A stretch of 64,000 nt of DNA, from contig NZ_CP026378.1 in NCBI RefSeq assembly GCF_002953215.1, positions 726,540-790,539 of the forward strand. The letters are read 5' to 3'. Shown piece by piece: positions 18,366-26,755 of this stretch. The notes below the pieces were generated by a model, which saw only the letters and a list, made by a program, of their open reading frames with translations, did not search any database and was not told where the DNA came from. Each line of letters opens with the position of its first letter. The first letter of the stretch is position 1. Origin of the DNA: Mixta calida (GTDB lineage Bacteria; Pseudomonadota; Gammaproteobacteria; Enterobacterales; Enterobacteriaceae). The position numbers were made by a program, and so were the translations under genes.

Positions 18366-19478
18366 TCATTGCATTAAATCGGCCGGCTGCGTTAATCGAT
18401 TTGTTTCGCAAAGTTCTTCCCAGGAAAGAATGGTATTTCTGCCCCGGTTCTTGGCCACATATAATGCCCGGTCGGCATTAGCGATCGCCTGTTCCGCATC
18501 TTCTTCAAATATTGGCGCAATACCCGCGCTGATGGTGACGTGCGTAGAAACCCGATCGTTAAAACGGTGGGGAATTTCCAGGTCCAGCACATGCTGACGG
18601 ATACGTTCGGCCAGCCGCATAGCGATAGCAGCGTTAACGTTGGTCATTAATACCAGAAATTCCTCGCCGCCGTAGCGCGTCACCACGTCGCGCGAACGCA
18701 CCGCATCTCTTATCGCCGCTGAGACCCGCGCCAGCGCCTGATCGCCCATGGCGTGACCGTAGTTATCGTTATAGGCTTTGAAATTATCAATATCCAACAG
18801 CATGACGAAATGGCTGCCGGCATGGTTCTCAAGGATATTTTCCAGCCGGTTTTTCAGGCCGCGCCGGTTGTAAAGGCCGGTCAGCGGATCGAGCATGCTG
18901 AGATCGCTGAAGGTCTGCTTCTCCTCATACAGCTGGAACAGCAGCCGACGCGTAAAGTGATCGCTGCGGCGCTGCATCAGGCTTTGCAAGGTGAAGCCGA
19001 GCAGCGGCAGCGCAATGGTGAACAGCAGGGTAAGCGAATGCTGGCCGCGATCCAGCACCAGCACCATCAGCGAAGGCGGAATGATATGCAGGCTGAACGC
19101 CAGCAAATGTTCATTCAGTGAGATGGCGCTGATAAAGAAGATGGTCATCAGGCTGATTAAAAGAAAACTGCCGTCGAAATAAAAGATCAGTGCATTTTTA
19201 TGCAATATCAGCCAGGCCCATAATATGCCCATAATTAAAGCCGTAACGGATAATATCGGTTTCCTTGTTACAGGCTTAAGCAAGACGACGGCCAGCAGAA
19301 ATAAACTCAGCGTAACAATAAGCGTTGCCGGCAACGAGAATGTCAAATTCTCACCTTTATTTATCGGTAACATAAAAAAAAGTGATGTCGCCATGTTGAG
19401 AAAAAGAAAAAGCATCAACGAAAGGCGATATTTGCTGTGAAGCAATTCTTCATAGGTCTGTAATTTCATTGTTATCAC
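18366..19478 (-). CDS. Membrane-bound diguanylate cyclase (GGDEF)
   Basis: It would make cyclic di-GMP. The N-terminal half (about residues 15-165) is a set of roughly six hydrophobic helices acting as an unidentified membrane sensor. The C-terminal GGDEF domain begins near DPLTGLYNRRGL, has the active site GGEEF in RDVVTRYGGEEF, and keeps an RxxD product-inhibition site (RSRD) exactly five residues before it, so it is probably active and feedback inhibited. The frame starts at 19478 (MITMKL); 19469 is an equally good ATG. It has its own terminator and separates fhuF from yjjZ, which are adjacent in E. coli. Confidence 0.92.
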   Translation of the reverse strand: MITMKLQTYEELLHSKYRLSLMLFLFLNMATSLFFMLPINKGENLTFSLPATLIVTLSLFLLAVVLLKPVTRKPILSVTALIMGILWAWLILHKNALIFYFDGSFLLISLMTIFFISAISLNEHLLAFSLHIIPPSLMVLVLDRGQHSLTLLFTIALPLLGFTLQSLMQRRSDHFTRRLLFQLYEEKQTFSDLSMLDPLTGLYNRRGLKNRLENILENHAGSHFVMLLDIDNFKAYNDNYGHAMGDQALARVSAAIRDAVRSRDVVTRYGGEEFLVLMTNVNAAIAMRLAERIRQHVLDLEIPHRFNDRVSTHVTISAGIAPIFEEDAEQAIANADRALYVAKNRGRNTILSWEELCETNRLTQPADLMQ

Positions 19479-19654
19479 TCGGGACGGCCCTGAAAAATCA
19501 AAGCGCCATTGCCACAGTAAAAGAAGTTACTCTGGAAATGATTTTGAGCTGTTATTATATGCTTATGGGAATAAGAATAATCCTGGCAATCTACCACTTT
19601 ATAACTGGTCTGTCATCCTTGTGTACAAAGATTCAACACAAGAGAGGTGCAAAA

Positions 19655-19669
19655 TGATAAAAATTATCA
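19655..19669 (+). promoter_or_regulatory. Fur box 1 upstream of yjjZ
   Basis: TGATAAAAATTATCA matches the 7-1-7 Fur inverted repeat (TGATAAT-N-ATTATCA) at all but one position. It lies about 40-55 bases before the DUF1435 start. Confidence 0.8.
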
Positions 19670-19672
19670 TAT

Positions 19673-19691
19673 GCTATTGGTAATCATTATC
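19673..19691 (+). promoter_or_regulatory. Fur box 2 upstream of yjjZ
   Basis: GCTATTGGTAATCATTATC matches 16 of 19 consensus positions and follows box 1 by three bases, giving a tandem Fur operator. Strong iron repression of the small downstream gene is expected. Confidence 0.82.
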
Positions 19692-19707
19692 ATTTGGTGC
19701 GACGGAT

Positions 19708-19992
19708 ATGCTGATGGCGATTATGGCGGCCTGCGGGCTGTGGGGCGTAAGCTGGGCAATGGGGAAACGGCTGCAAAGCGCATGGGGCGTGATTCTGCCA
19801 GGCGCGCTGATGCCGGTGGTGGCATCCATTCATCTCACTTTTAACGAATGGCGCTGGCTGTTAGTCGCCGCGCTGCTGTTAACGCTGGTCATGCTGATCC
19901 ATCATCGGCTGCGTCGCTATATCTTGCTGCCTTCCTGCATTGCGCTGGCGAGCGTGCTGGCGGCGGTTTCTGTGAACGCTGGCGGCCTGTAA
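19708..19992 (+). CDS. yjjZ: DUF1435 small membrane protein, Fur-regulated
   Basis: A 94-residue protein with three hydrophobic segments, including AWGVILPGALMPVVASIHL and WRWLLVAALLLTLVMLIHH, the pattern of DUF1435. E. coli YjjZ is in the same place, between fhuF and the leuV-leuP-leuQ tRNA genes. Tandem Fur boxes immediately upstream predict expression in iron limitation. The molecular function of the family is not known to me. The ATG at 19708 is close behind the second Fur box, leaving a short leader. Confidence 0.82.
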   Translation: MLMAIMAACGLWGVSWAMGKRLQSAWGVILPGALMPVVASIHLTFNEWRWLLVAALLLTLVMLIHHRLRRYILLPSCIALASVLAAVSVNAGGL

Positions 19993-20165
19993 GGAAACAG
20001 GGGCTGAAAAAACGCGTATGACGGCGACGGCAACAAGGAAACAGGGCGTCCTGCGAAAATCATCGTCACGCAAGCTGGCGCGGTTGATGAATGCATGGGT
20101 CCAGTGAAACGAGCCAAAGCCGTAAAGCGGAAGCAGCGTAATGCGAACAGCGCGGTTAGCGCAGG

Positions 20166-20196
20166 GAGAAAGAGAGAAAGAGAGAAAGAGAGAAAA
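20166..20196. repeat. Short tandem repeat GAGAAAGA x 4
   Basis: About four copies of the 8-bp purine unit GAGAAAGA (last one incomplete) lie downstream of the tRNA-Leu cluster. Length variation by slippage is possible; it is not inside a gene. Confidence 0.8.
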
Positions 20197-20233
20197 CAGG
20201 ATAATGCGGAAGAACTACCGAGGGCGACAATAT

Positions 20234-20320
20234 TGGTGCGAAGAGAGGGACTTGAACCCTCACGTCCGTTAAGACACTAACACCTGAAGCTAGCGCGTCT
20301 ACCAATTCCGCCACCTTCGC
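20234..20320 (-). tRNA. tRNA-Leu (anticodon CAG), copy 3 of operon
   Basis: An 87-base gene including encoded CCA. The minus strand reads GCGAAGGTGGCGGAATTGG at the 5' end, CAG anticodon in CTTCAGGTG, a long variable arm as in all tRNA-Leu, and GTTCAAGTC in the T loop. It is identical in sequence to the next two copies and corresponds to the leuV/leuP/leuQ set of E. coli. Confidence 0.97.
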
Positions 20321-20345
20321 ATAACATTGTCTTCATATCACCGCA

Positions 20346-20432
20346 TGGTGCGAAGAGAGGGACTTGAACCCTCACGTCCGTTAAGACACTAACACCTGAA
20401 GCTAGCGCGTCTACCAATTCCGCCACCTTCGC
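20346..20432 (-). tRNA. tRNA-Leu (anticodon CAG), copy 2 of operon
   Basis: Second identical 87-base tRNA-Leu(CAG) gene with encoded CCA, separated from the adjacent copies by 25 and 34 bases, so the three are processed from one transcript. Confidence 0.97.
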
Positions 20433-20466
20433 GCAGATGCTGTGCGATATGAATTTTCGTGGTCTT

Positions 20467-20553
20467 TGGTGCGAAGAGAGGGACTTGAACCCTCACGTCC
20501 GTTAAGACACTAACACCTGAAGCTAGCGCGTCTACCAATTCCGCCACCTTCGC
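20467..20553 (-). tRNA. tRNA-Leu (anticodon CAG), copy 1 of operon
   Basis: First copy of the three in transcription order; 87 bases with encoded CCA and CAG anticodon. The promoter should lie in the 150 bases between it and the end of rsmC. Confidence 0.97.
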
Positions 20554-20704
20554 ATTCCGGCAATGCTTTACAGCACTGCAACCACGGAGGCGAATTCTGG
20601 AGATTTTTACCGGGGACGTCAACAGATATTTCTCGACTCTGTTGCGATTGCTGTAAAAAACAGCACCTCCCCGGGAAGTGGCGATTTAATCGCCGCGTTA
20701 GCGC

Positions 20705-21736
20705 TTAGCGAGCGCGAGCGGCGCGTCCCCAGACGGCACGATAAACTTTAAAACGACCGGTTTGCGCCAATACCTCGTGCTGACCGAAGGTTTCGTCCAG
20801 CACCTGCGGGTAGGGCAGGAAGGCGTTCGCCACCAGCCGCAGCTCGCCGCCGGTATTCAAATGCTGCGCCGCGCCGCGGATCAGGGTGCGCGCCGCCTCA
20901 AGGCTGGTCTGCATGCCTTCATGAAACGGCGGGTTGGAGATGATCATATCGAAACGGCCGGTTACGTCGGAATAGACGTTGCTGGCGAAGACTTCGCCCT
21001 CCAGCTGATTCGCCGCCAGCGTCGCTTTGCTGGCCGCCAGCGCGGCGGCGTCGACGTCGGTCAGCCACAGGCGCACCTTCGGCGAATGATGCGCCAGTAG
21101 CGTCGCCAGCACGCCCGCGCCGCAGCCGATATCCAGCACTTTGCCTTTGGTATGCGGCGTAAAGGTTGAGAGCAGCAGGGCGCTGCCGCCGTCGAGACCG
21201 TCGCGGCTGAAAACGCCAGGCAGCGTTTTGATCGTGCAGTCGTCGATCTGATATTCATCCCAGAACGCGTCGGCATCGAACGTCGGCTGCTGCGTCAGTC
21301 GGCCATGATAAAGACCGCAGCGACGCGCGCTGTCGATTTTGTCCAGCGTCGCCCACGCCTCCAGCATGCCTTCGGCGCTGCGCACGCCGCTGCGGTTTTC
21401 GCCAATCACGAAAATATCGCTGCCGACCGGCAGCAGCGACAGCAGATTTTGCAGCTGGAACTGCGCTTCCGGCTTGTTTTTCGGCCAGTAGTAGATCAGG
21501 GTATCGCATTCCGCTACCGCGTCCGCCGTCGCCACCAGGCCAAACTGCGCGCGGTCGCCCATGCTGCGGCTTAATGATTGCCAGTGATGGTAATATTGCG
21601 TATGAACACGGCTCAGTTGCGTTTCCAGCTGGGCGGGCAGGTCATCCTGCAAATCACCGGCAAACAGCACGCGGCGCGCTTGCCATTCATCACTGTGGCG
21701 CAGGATCACTTCACTCGCCGGGGTAAAAGCAGACAT
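20705..21736 (-). CDS. rsmC: 16S rRNA (guanine-1207-N2)-methyltransferase RsmC
   Basis: RsmC methylates G1207 of 16S rRNA in the 30S subunit using S-adenosylmethionine. The protein is 343 residues, as in E. coli. It has the duplicated methyltransferase architecture: a degenerate N-terminal domain and an active C-terminal domain with the SAM-binding loop [15 protein letters not shown] and the catalytic NPPF motif in [13 protein letters not shown]. It is divergent from holD with 107 bp between, the same arrangement as in E. coli. Confidence 0.95.
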   Translation of the reverse strand: MSAFTPASEVILRHSDEWQARRVLFAGDLQDDLPAQLETQLSRVHTQYYHHWQSLSRSMGDRAQFGLVATADAVAECDTLIYYWPKNKPEAQFQLQNLLSLLPVGSDIFVIGENRSGVRSAEGMLEAWATLDKIDSARRCGLYHGRLTQQPTFDADAFWDEYQIDDCTIKTLPGVFSRDGLDGGSALLLSTFTPHTKGKVLDIGCGAGVLATLLAHHSPKVRLWLTDVDAAALAASKATLAANQLEGEVFASNVYSDVTGRFDMIISNPPFHEGMQTSLEAARTLIRGAAQHLNTGGELRLVANAFLPYPQVLDETFGQHEVLAQTGRFKVYRAVWGRAARAR

Positions 21737-21843
21737 CAGGTAACTCCTCAGAAATCAGAGCGCAGAGTATAGTGGTTTGTTGGCGCATGTTCGATGGGTT
21801 TGCTAGCATAGCGGCGCATTATAAGGGCGTAACGGGAATATCT

Positions 21844-22257
21844 ATGTCATCCAGACGTGACTGGCTACTACAGCAAATGGGCATTACGCAGTATAAGCTG
21901 CGGCGTCCGCGCGCGTTGCAGGGCGAGATCGCCATCACGCTGCCGCCGGACACCCGTCTGCTGATCGTGGCGGATATCCCGCCCGCCGCCGGGGACCCGC
22001 TGGTCAACGATGTGCTGCGCGCGATGGCGATAGCGCCGCAACAGACGCTGAGCATTACGCCGGAACAGCTCGCCATGCTGCCTGACGATCGGCCCTGCGC
22101 CAGCTGGCGGCTGGGCACCGACGCGCCGGTATCGCTGCCGGGTCCGCAACTCTCCACGCCGCCGCTTGAGGCGCTCTATTTTGACGCCGACGCGAAACGC
22201 GCGCTCTGGCGACAAATTTGTGAATATGATGCCGATTTCTTTACTCACTCCGAATGA
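21844..22257 (+). CDS. holD: DNA polymerase III psi subunit
   Basis: HolD bridges the chi subunit and the clamp loader in the polymerase III holoenzyme. The product from 21844 is 137 residues, the E. coli length, and starts MSSRRDWLLQQMGITQYKLR, matching the E. coli N-terminus (the chi and clamp-loader binding segment). A frame reaching 21772 is open but the E. coli-like start is preferred. The 3' end overlaps the rimI start, as in E. coli. Confidence 0.95.
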   Translation: MSSRRDWLLQQMGITQYKLRRPRALQGEIAITLPPDTRLLIVADIPPAAGDPLVNDVLRAMAIAPQQTLSITPEQLAMLPDDRPCASWRLGTDAPVSLPGPQLSTPPLEALYFDADAKRALWRQICEYDADFFTHSE

Positions 22258-22666
22258 TCTTCCGCAGGCGCTCGCCATTGAGCGGCGCAGCCACGCTTTC
22301 CCCTGGACGGAGGCGACCTTCGCCAGCAATCAGGGCGAACGTTATCTCAACTACCGTCTGGACGTTGACGGCCAGATGGCCGGTTTCGCCATCACCCAGT
22401 GGGTGCTGGACGAAGCGACGCTGTTCAATATCGCCGTCGATCCGGCATATCAGCGCCGCGGCCTGGGCAAAAAGCTGCTTAATCATCTGATCGAACAGCT
22501 ACAGCAGCGTGATATTTTCACGTTGTGGCTGGAAGTGCGCGCCTCTAATCAGGCGGCGATCGCGCTCTATGAGCAGACAGGTTTCAATGAAGTATCGGTG
22601 CGCCGTAACTATTATCCGGCACATCACGGCAGGGAAGATGCCCTGATTATGGCGCTTAGCTTGTAA
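22229..22666 (+). CDS. rimI: Ribosomal protein S18 alanine N-acetyltransferase
   Basis: RimI acetylates the N-terminal alanine of ribosomal protein S18. The GNAT fold is clear: DEATLFNIAVDPAYQRRGLG with the acetyl-CoA loop QRRGLGKK, then LWLEVRASNQAAIALYEQTG. The length of 145 residues (146 if the preceding ATG at 22226 is used) is close to the E. coli protein (148). The start lies inside the end of holD, so translation is probably coupled. Confidence 0.95.
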   Translation: MPISLLTPNDLPQALAIERRSHAFPWTEATFASNQGERYLNYRLDVDGQMAGFAITQWVLDEATLFNIAVDPAYQRRGLGKKLLNHLIEQLQQRDIFTLWLEVRASNQAAIALYEQTGFNEVSVRRNYYPAHHGREDALIMALSL

Positions 22667-22712
22667 ACGCTGGCGCGCGGGGCGCCCTGAAGTGCCGTAA
22701 CAGGAGAAAACT

Positions 22713-23393
22713 ATGCTGGAAAACTGGGACTGGATCCTTTTTGACGCTGACGACACGCTGTTTCACTTCGATGCGTTTGCCGGCTTGCAGCGGCTGTTCA
22801 AAGAGTACAATGTCGATTTCACTACGGCGGACTATCACGAATATCAGGCGGTGAATAAACCGCTGTGGGTGGAGTATCAAAACGGCGCCATTACCGCGTT
22901 GCAGCTACAGCATCAGCGTTTTAGCGGCTGGGCGGAGAGGCTGAACGTGACGCCGGACGCGCTGAACAGCGGCTTTCTTTCCGCTATGGGCGAGGTGTGC
23001 GTGCCGCTGGAAGGCGCGGTCAATCTGATGAACGCCCTGAAAGGCAAAGTGAAGATGGGCATCATCACCAACGGCTTTACCGCACTGCAACAGGTGCGCC
23101 TGCAGCGCACCGGCTTCCGCGACTATTTCGATCTGCTGGTGATCTCAGAGCAGGTGGGCCACGCCAAACCGCATCCGGCGATTTTTAACTATGCGCTGGA
23201 AAAAATGGCGCATCCGCCGCGCGAGCGGGTGCTGATGGTCGGCGACAATCCTGATTCAGATATTCTGGGCGGGATTAACGCCGGGCTGAAAACCTGTTGG
23301 CTGAACGCGGACGGCAGAGAAAAACCTGAAGCGATCACCCCGGACTGGCAGGTCAGTTCACTGCATGAACTGCAATCCATTCTGTTTGCTTAA
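22713..23393 (+). CDS. yjjG: Pyrimidine 5'-nucleotidase YjjG
   Basis: A HAD-superfamily phosphatase that removes non-canonical pyrimidine nucleotides such as dUMP. The nucleophile motif is [12 protein letters not shown] near the N-terminus; motif II is IITNGFT, motif III lysine is in GHAKPHP and motif IV is [10 protein letters not shown]. Its 226 residues match E. coli YjjG. It follows rimI with a good AGGAGA site. In E. coli prfC follows; here the T6SS cluster begins instead. Confidence 0.95.
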   Translation: MLENWDWILFDADDTLFHFDAFAGLQRLFKEYNVDFTTADYHEYQAVNKPLWVEYQNGAITALQLQHQRFSGWAERLNVTPDALNSGFLSAMGEVCVPLEGAVNLMNALKGKVKMGIITNGFTALQQVRLQRTGFRDYFDLLVISEQVGHAKPHPAIFNYALEKMAHPPRERVLMVGDNPDSDILGGINAGLKTCWLNADGREKPEAITPDWQVSSLHELQSILFA

Positions 23394-23434
23394 GTTTTAA
23401 AAACCACCCCTTTTTAGTTATATCCACTGCGATA

Positions 23435-23457
23435 GCGGCCATCAGGCCGCTTTTTTT
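23435..23457 (+). terminator. Intrinsic terminator after yjjG
   Basis: A 6-bp stem GCGGCC/GGCCGC with an ATCA loop is followed by seven Ts. It ends the rimI-yjjG transcript before the T6SS locus. Confidence 0.88.
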
Positions 23458-24309
23458 ATGGGTTATTCGCTGTAAAACAGCATCCTGCTTTGTTGGTTCG
23501 CTCTGGAACCGCTTTTCCAGAGAGTATTTCAACAAAATTAGATCCAGTTAAGAAAAAAATTTGCCCTTCAGAATGGCGGTTTTTTTTGTCGTTTTTAGCC
23601 GTGAGTCGCGCGGTAAGTACAATTTATCTGATATTTTGTAAGAATATTCCTATAGAAATTATTAAGAATAATCAGAATTTGTGATACTTTCATCAATTAA
23701 GCTTTACTAATGTAATTCTGTTTGCTACCGCCCCGTTGAATTATCGCAAAGACGATGTAAACTTGCGCGAAACAGGACAACCAGCACATAACAAAAACCG
23801 CCCCGGGATCTGCGATGCAATCTCGTGCGGTAGCAATGGTTGAACCCCCGCTTAAATTAATATTGAATTTTAATCATTTTTCTCTTTTTTCTGATGCAGG
23901 CCGCCGGTTGTGGGCAAAGCACTACACACAAAACGCCGTTACGCGCTTCCGGCGCGGCCAGTCAGAACACTTCACCAGAGAATACCAGGAATGCAATCAG
24001 GGATGATAAGCAATGGTTGAGGACGCTTCACTGTATCCTCGCCGTCAGGATGACGCGCGCTGCGTTTCCGGTCACCCGTCTTCTTTTATGTTGAGCAAAT
24101 CGTGCATTTGCGACGCTATAACACAATCCAAACACGCAAATAATTTGTCAATCGCGCCGTTGGCCTGCAAAGGGCGAAACGGACTGCTGCTGTGCGTTTG
24201 CCTGGCACGGCCGGCTATTTCTACACCTTTTTTGACTCCATCGCAGGCGATAACTTGTGCGCCGCCCTGCGCGGCATAATCATTTTTGTTAATTAATTGG
24301 GATAAATAC
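23458..24309. other. Long intergenic region upstream of the T6SS locus
   Basis: About 850 bases between the yjjG terminator and the first T6SS gene. The region is AT-rich in its first half. Several short open frames exist but none has both a ribosome binding site and protein-like composition. It must contain the promoter of the first T6SS operon; no sigma54 site with correct spacing and no recognised regulator box was found. Confidence 0.6.
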
Positions 24310-24825
24310 ATGAGGATCGTGGTGAAAATTCGAATCGCATTAGGTCTGCTTTTTGTATTAAGCGTTGCGGGCTGTAAGTCGCCGCCGCCGGTCAATGACG
24401 ACACCATCGTCTCCAGCACCGTCGATGGCGTCACGCTGACTTATCGCCATGCCATTACGCCGCCGCACACCTTCTCACCGGTGAACGAAGAGTACCGCGC
24501 GCTTTATAACGCTTCCGTGATGAGCCGTCCCGACTTCGGCGGCAAGGTGGTACGCCATCTGGAGAATGCCCAGCCTTATACCGTGTTGGGCCGCGTGGAG
24601 AACAACTGGCTCGCCATCGCTGAGAAAGATCAGGATCAGCTGATTGGCTACGTGCCGCTGCGCGCCGTGGTGAAAAGCGCGCTCTATGAAGAGACCATCA
24701 AGGCGGATCAGCGCCGTAAACGCGTTCGCGCCACGCAGCCGGCGAAAAAGAAAACCTGCGTCGCGGTGGATGGCGACAGCAAAGCGTGCCAGAACAGCAG
24801 CAGCGGCACATGGATTATCGATTAA
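24310..24825 (+). CDS. T6SS-associated SH3-like lipoprotein
   Basis: A 171-residue predicted outer- or inner-membrane lipoprotein and the first gene of the T6SS cluster. The start MRIVVKIRIALGLLFVLSVA precedes a lipobox with acylated Cys22. The middle (about SRPDFGGKVVRHLENAQPYT to LIGYVPLRAVV) resembles a bacterial SH3 domain, which often binds peptidoglycan. The C-terminus is basic (RRKRVRATQPAKKK) with two cysteines. GTGs at 24319 and 24322 are alternative starts. It may help anchor the T6SS membrane complex in the cell wall; this is inferred from its place directly before tssJ. Confidence 0.75.
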   Translation: MRIVVKIRIALGLLFVLSVAGCKSPPPVNDDTIVSSTVDGVTLTYRHAITPPHTFSPVNEEYRALYNASVMSRPDFGGKVVRHLENAQPYTVLGRVENNWLAIAEKDQDQLIGYVPLRAVVKSALYEETIKADQRRKRVRATQPAKKKTCVAVDGDSKACQNSSSGTWIID

Positions 24826-24852
24826 TAACGTGTCAGTAATGGGTAATCCATT

Positions 24853-25377
24853 ATGAAACAACGAAACTTTTTGCGCCTGTGTCAGCAGGCGCTTTTCCTG
24901 ACGGCGCTTACCTTGCTGGCAGGCTGTATATCATTTTCACGCAGCGATCCTTCCCATTACCGTCTGTTATTTCAGGCGCGGCCACCGGTTAATGATTCAG
25001 CGCCGCTAAAGCTGCGCGTGCTGCTGCTGAAATCGGACGCCGATTTCATGTCTGCGGATTTTTATTCGTTGCAGACGAGCGCGCAAACCGTGCTGGGCGG
25101 TAACCTGCTCAACAGCGAGCAGTGCTTCTTAATGCCGGGTCAACGCAATAAAACCCTTACCGTAGAACGCACGCCTGAAGCGCGCTATATCGGCGTGATG
25201 GCTGAGTATCAGTCACTCAACGGCAAAAAGTGGCGTCTTTCATTAGCGCTGCCCGCGCCGGGCGAGGCCGCTTCAGATGCCCACTGGCAGGAAGCGGATG
25301 ACGCGTTGCAGGCCAGCATTATCGTCGATAACCGCGGCGTGCGCGTCGCAGGCAAGTCCGCGTCAACAGCGGAATAA
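24853..25377 (+). CDS. tssJ: T6SS outer-membrane lipoprotein TssJ
   Basis: TssJ is the outer-membrane lipoprotein of the TssJLM envelope complex. The 174-residue protein has a signal peptide ending in LLAGC (Cys25), and a transthyretin-like beta fold with LKLRVLLLKSDADFMSADFY, typical of the SciN/TssJ family, where LLKS and the following loop contact TssM. It sits 12 bp before tssK in the cluster. Confidence 0.92.
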   Translation: MKQRNFLRLCQQALFLTALTLLAGCISFSRSDPSHYRLLFQARPPVNDSAPLKLRVLLLKSDADFMSADFYSLQTSAQTVLGGNLLNSEQCFLMPGQRNKTLTVERTPEARYIGVMAEYQSLNGKKWRLSLALPAPGEAASDAHWQEADDALQASIIVDNRGVRVAGKSASTAE

Positions 25378-25389
25378 CGGAAAGCCATT

Positions 25390-26733
25390 ATGAACAAAGC
25401 AGAAAAGGTGGTCTGGAGCGAAGGCATGTTCCTGCGCCCGCATCACTTCCAGCAGTCGGAAAGCTACCTGCAAAGCACGCTGCGCGACTGGGGCGCCGCT
25501 CAGCGTTCGTACCTGTGGGGCTTTACCAGCCTGGAGTTCGACGAGGCGATGCTGCGCCAGGGGAAAATCGCCCTGAGCGCCGCCAGCGGCCTGCTGCCGG
25601 ACGGCACCCACTTCGCCTTTCAGGATCCTCGCCAGGCGCCCGCGCCGCTGGAGATCGCGGATAACCAGAGCAATGTCGACGTGGTGCTGGCCCTGCCGGC
25701 GCGGCGCAACGGCCGCGAAGAGGTGATTTTCAGCGAGTCGGCGGATTCGCTGGCGCGCTATCTTAGCTTCGAGCGCGAGGTAGACGACTTTAACGCCATC
25801 TCCGTCGGCCCGGCGGCGGTGCAGTTCGGCAAGCTGCGTTTGAAACTGATGCTGGAAAGCGAGCTGACCGCCGAATGGACCGCTATCGGCGTAACGCGCG
25901 TGATCGAAAAGCGCGGCGACAAACAGCTGCGCCTCGACGCGGGTTACATTCCGCCGATGCTGAACGCCATCAATCATCCGCTGCTGTTTGACTATCTGAA
26001 CGATATTCATGGACTGCTGGCGCAGCGCAGCCAGCAGATCGGCCAGCGCCTGCGTCAGCCCGGCCGTTTCAATACCGCCGAAATGGTCGATTTCATGCTG
26101 CTGGCGCTGATCAATCATCATCTCGGTCTGGTCTCGCATCTGAAAAACCTGCCGCTGCTGCATCCCGAACAGCTGTTTAGTCACTGGCTGGCGTTTGCCG
26201 CCGAGCTGTCGACCTGGACGCCGCAGCGTTCGCCGGACGCCGCGCTGCCCGTTTATGACCATGACGATATCGCCCGCAGCTTCAGCAAACTGATGCTGCT
26301 GCTGCGCCAGGGGCTGTCGCTGGTGATGGAGGAGAGCGCGGTGCAGCTGCCGCTAACCGAGCGTTCTCACGGGCTGAACGTGGCGACGGTGCCGGACGCG
26401 TCGATGGTGCGCGAATTCGGATTCGTGCTTGCCGTGCGCGCCAACGTGCCGGGCGAAGCGTTACAGACGCACTTCCCGGCGCAGATGAAGGTGGCTCCGG
26501 TAACCAAAATCCGCGATCTGGTGCAGCTTCAGCTGCCGGGCTTGGTGCTGCGCGCAATGCCGACCGCGCCGCCGCAGATCCCGTGGCACGCCGGCTACAG
26601 CTATTTCGAGCTGGAGAAGGGCGGAGAGCTGTGGAAAGAGATGGAAAGGTCGGGCGCGTTTGCGCTGCATCTGGCGGGCGAATTTCCCGGCCTGGATATG
26701 GAGTTCTGGGCAATTCGCAGCCAGTCCGTCTGA
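25390..26733 (+). CDS. tssK: T6SS baseplate protein TssK
   Basis: TssK forms trimers that connect the baseplate wedge to the TssLM membrane complex. The 447-residue product opens with the family signature WSEGMFLRPHHFQQSESY and contains the conserved VRANVPGEALQTHFPAQMKV and LPGLVLRAMPTAPPQIPWH near the C-terminal domain that binds the membrane complex. Full length. Confidence 0.95.
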   Translation: MNKAEKVVWSEGMFLRPHHFQQSESYLQSTLRDWGAAQRSYLWGFTSLEFDEAMLRQGKIALSAASGLLPDGTHFAFQDPRQAPAPLEIADNQSNVDVVLALPARRNGREEVIFSESADSLARYLSFEREVDDFNAISVGPAAVQFGKLRLKLMLESELTAEWTAIGVTRVIEKRGDKQLRLDAGYIPPMLNAINHPLLFDYLNDIHGLLAQRSQQIGQRLRQPGRFNTAEMVDFMLLALINHHLGLVSHLKNLPLLHPEQLFSHWLAFAAELSTWTPQRSPDAALPVYDHDDIARSFSKLMLLLRQGLSLVMEESAVQLPLTERSHGLNVATVPDASMVREFGFVLAVRANVPGEALQTHFPAQMKVAPVTKIRDLVQLQLPGLVLRAMPTAPPQIPWHAGYSYFELEKGGELWKEMERSGAFALHLAGEFPGLDMEFWAIRSQSV

Positions 26734-26755
26734 AACGTTAGAATGAGCGCTCACC

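Noticed and set aside
24202-24218. Possible sigma54 promoter (CTGGCACG followed by GGCT) before the T6SS operon
   Set aside because: The GG to GC spacing is 8 instead of 10 bases and the TTGC element is absent.
23490-24279. Short frames in the region before the T6SS (23490-23684, 23815-24006, 24013-24279)
   Set aside because: No ribosome binding sites, atypical composition and no recognisable features.
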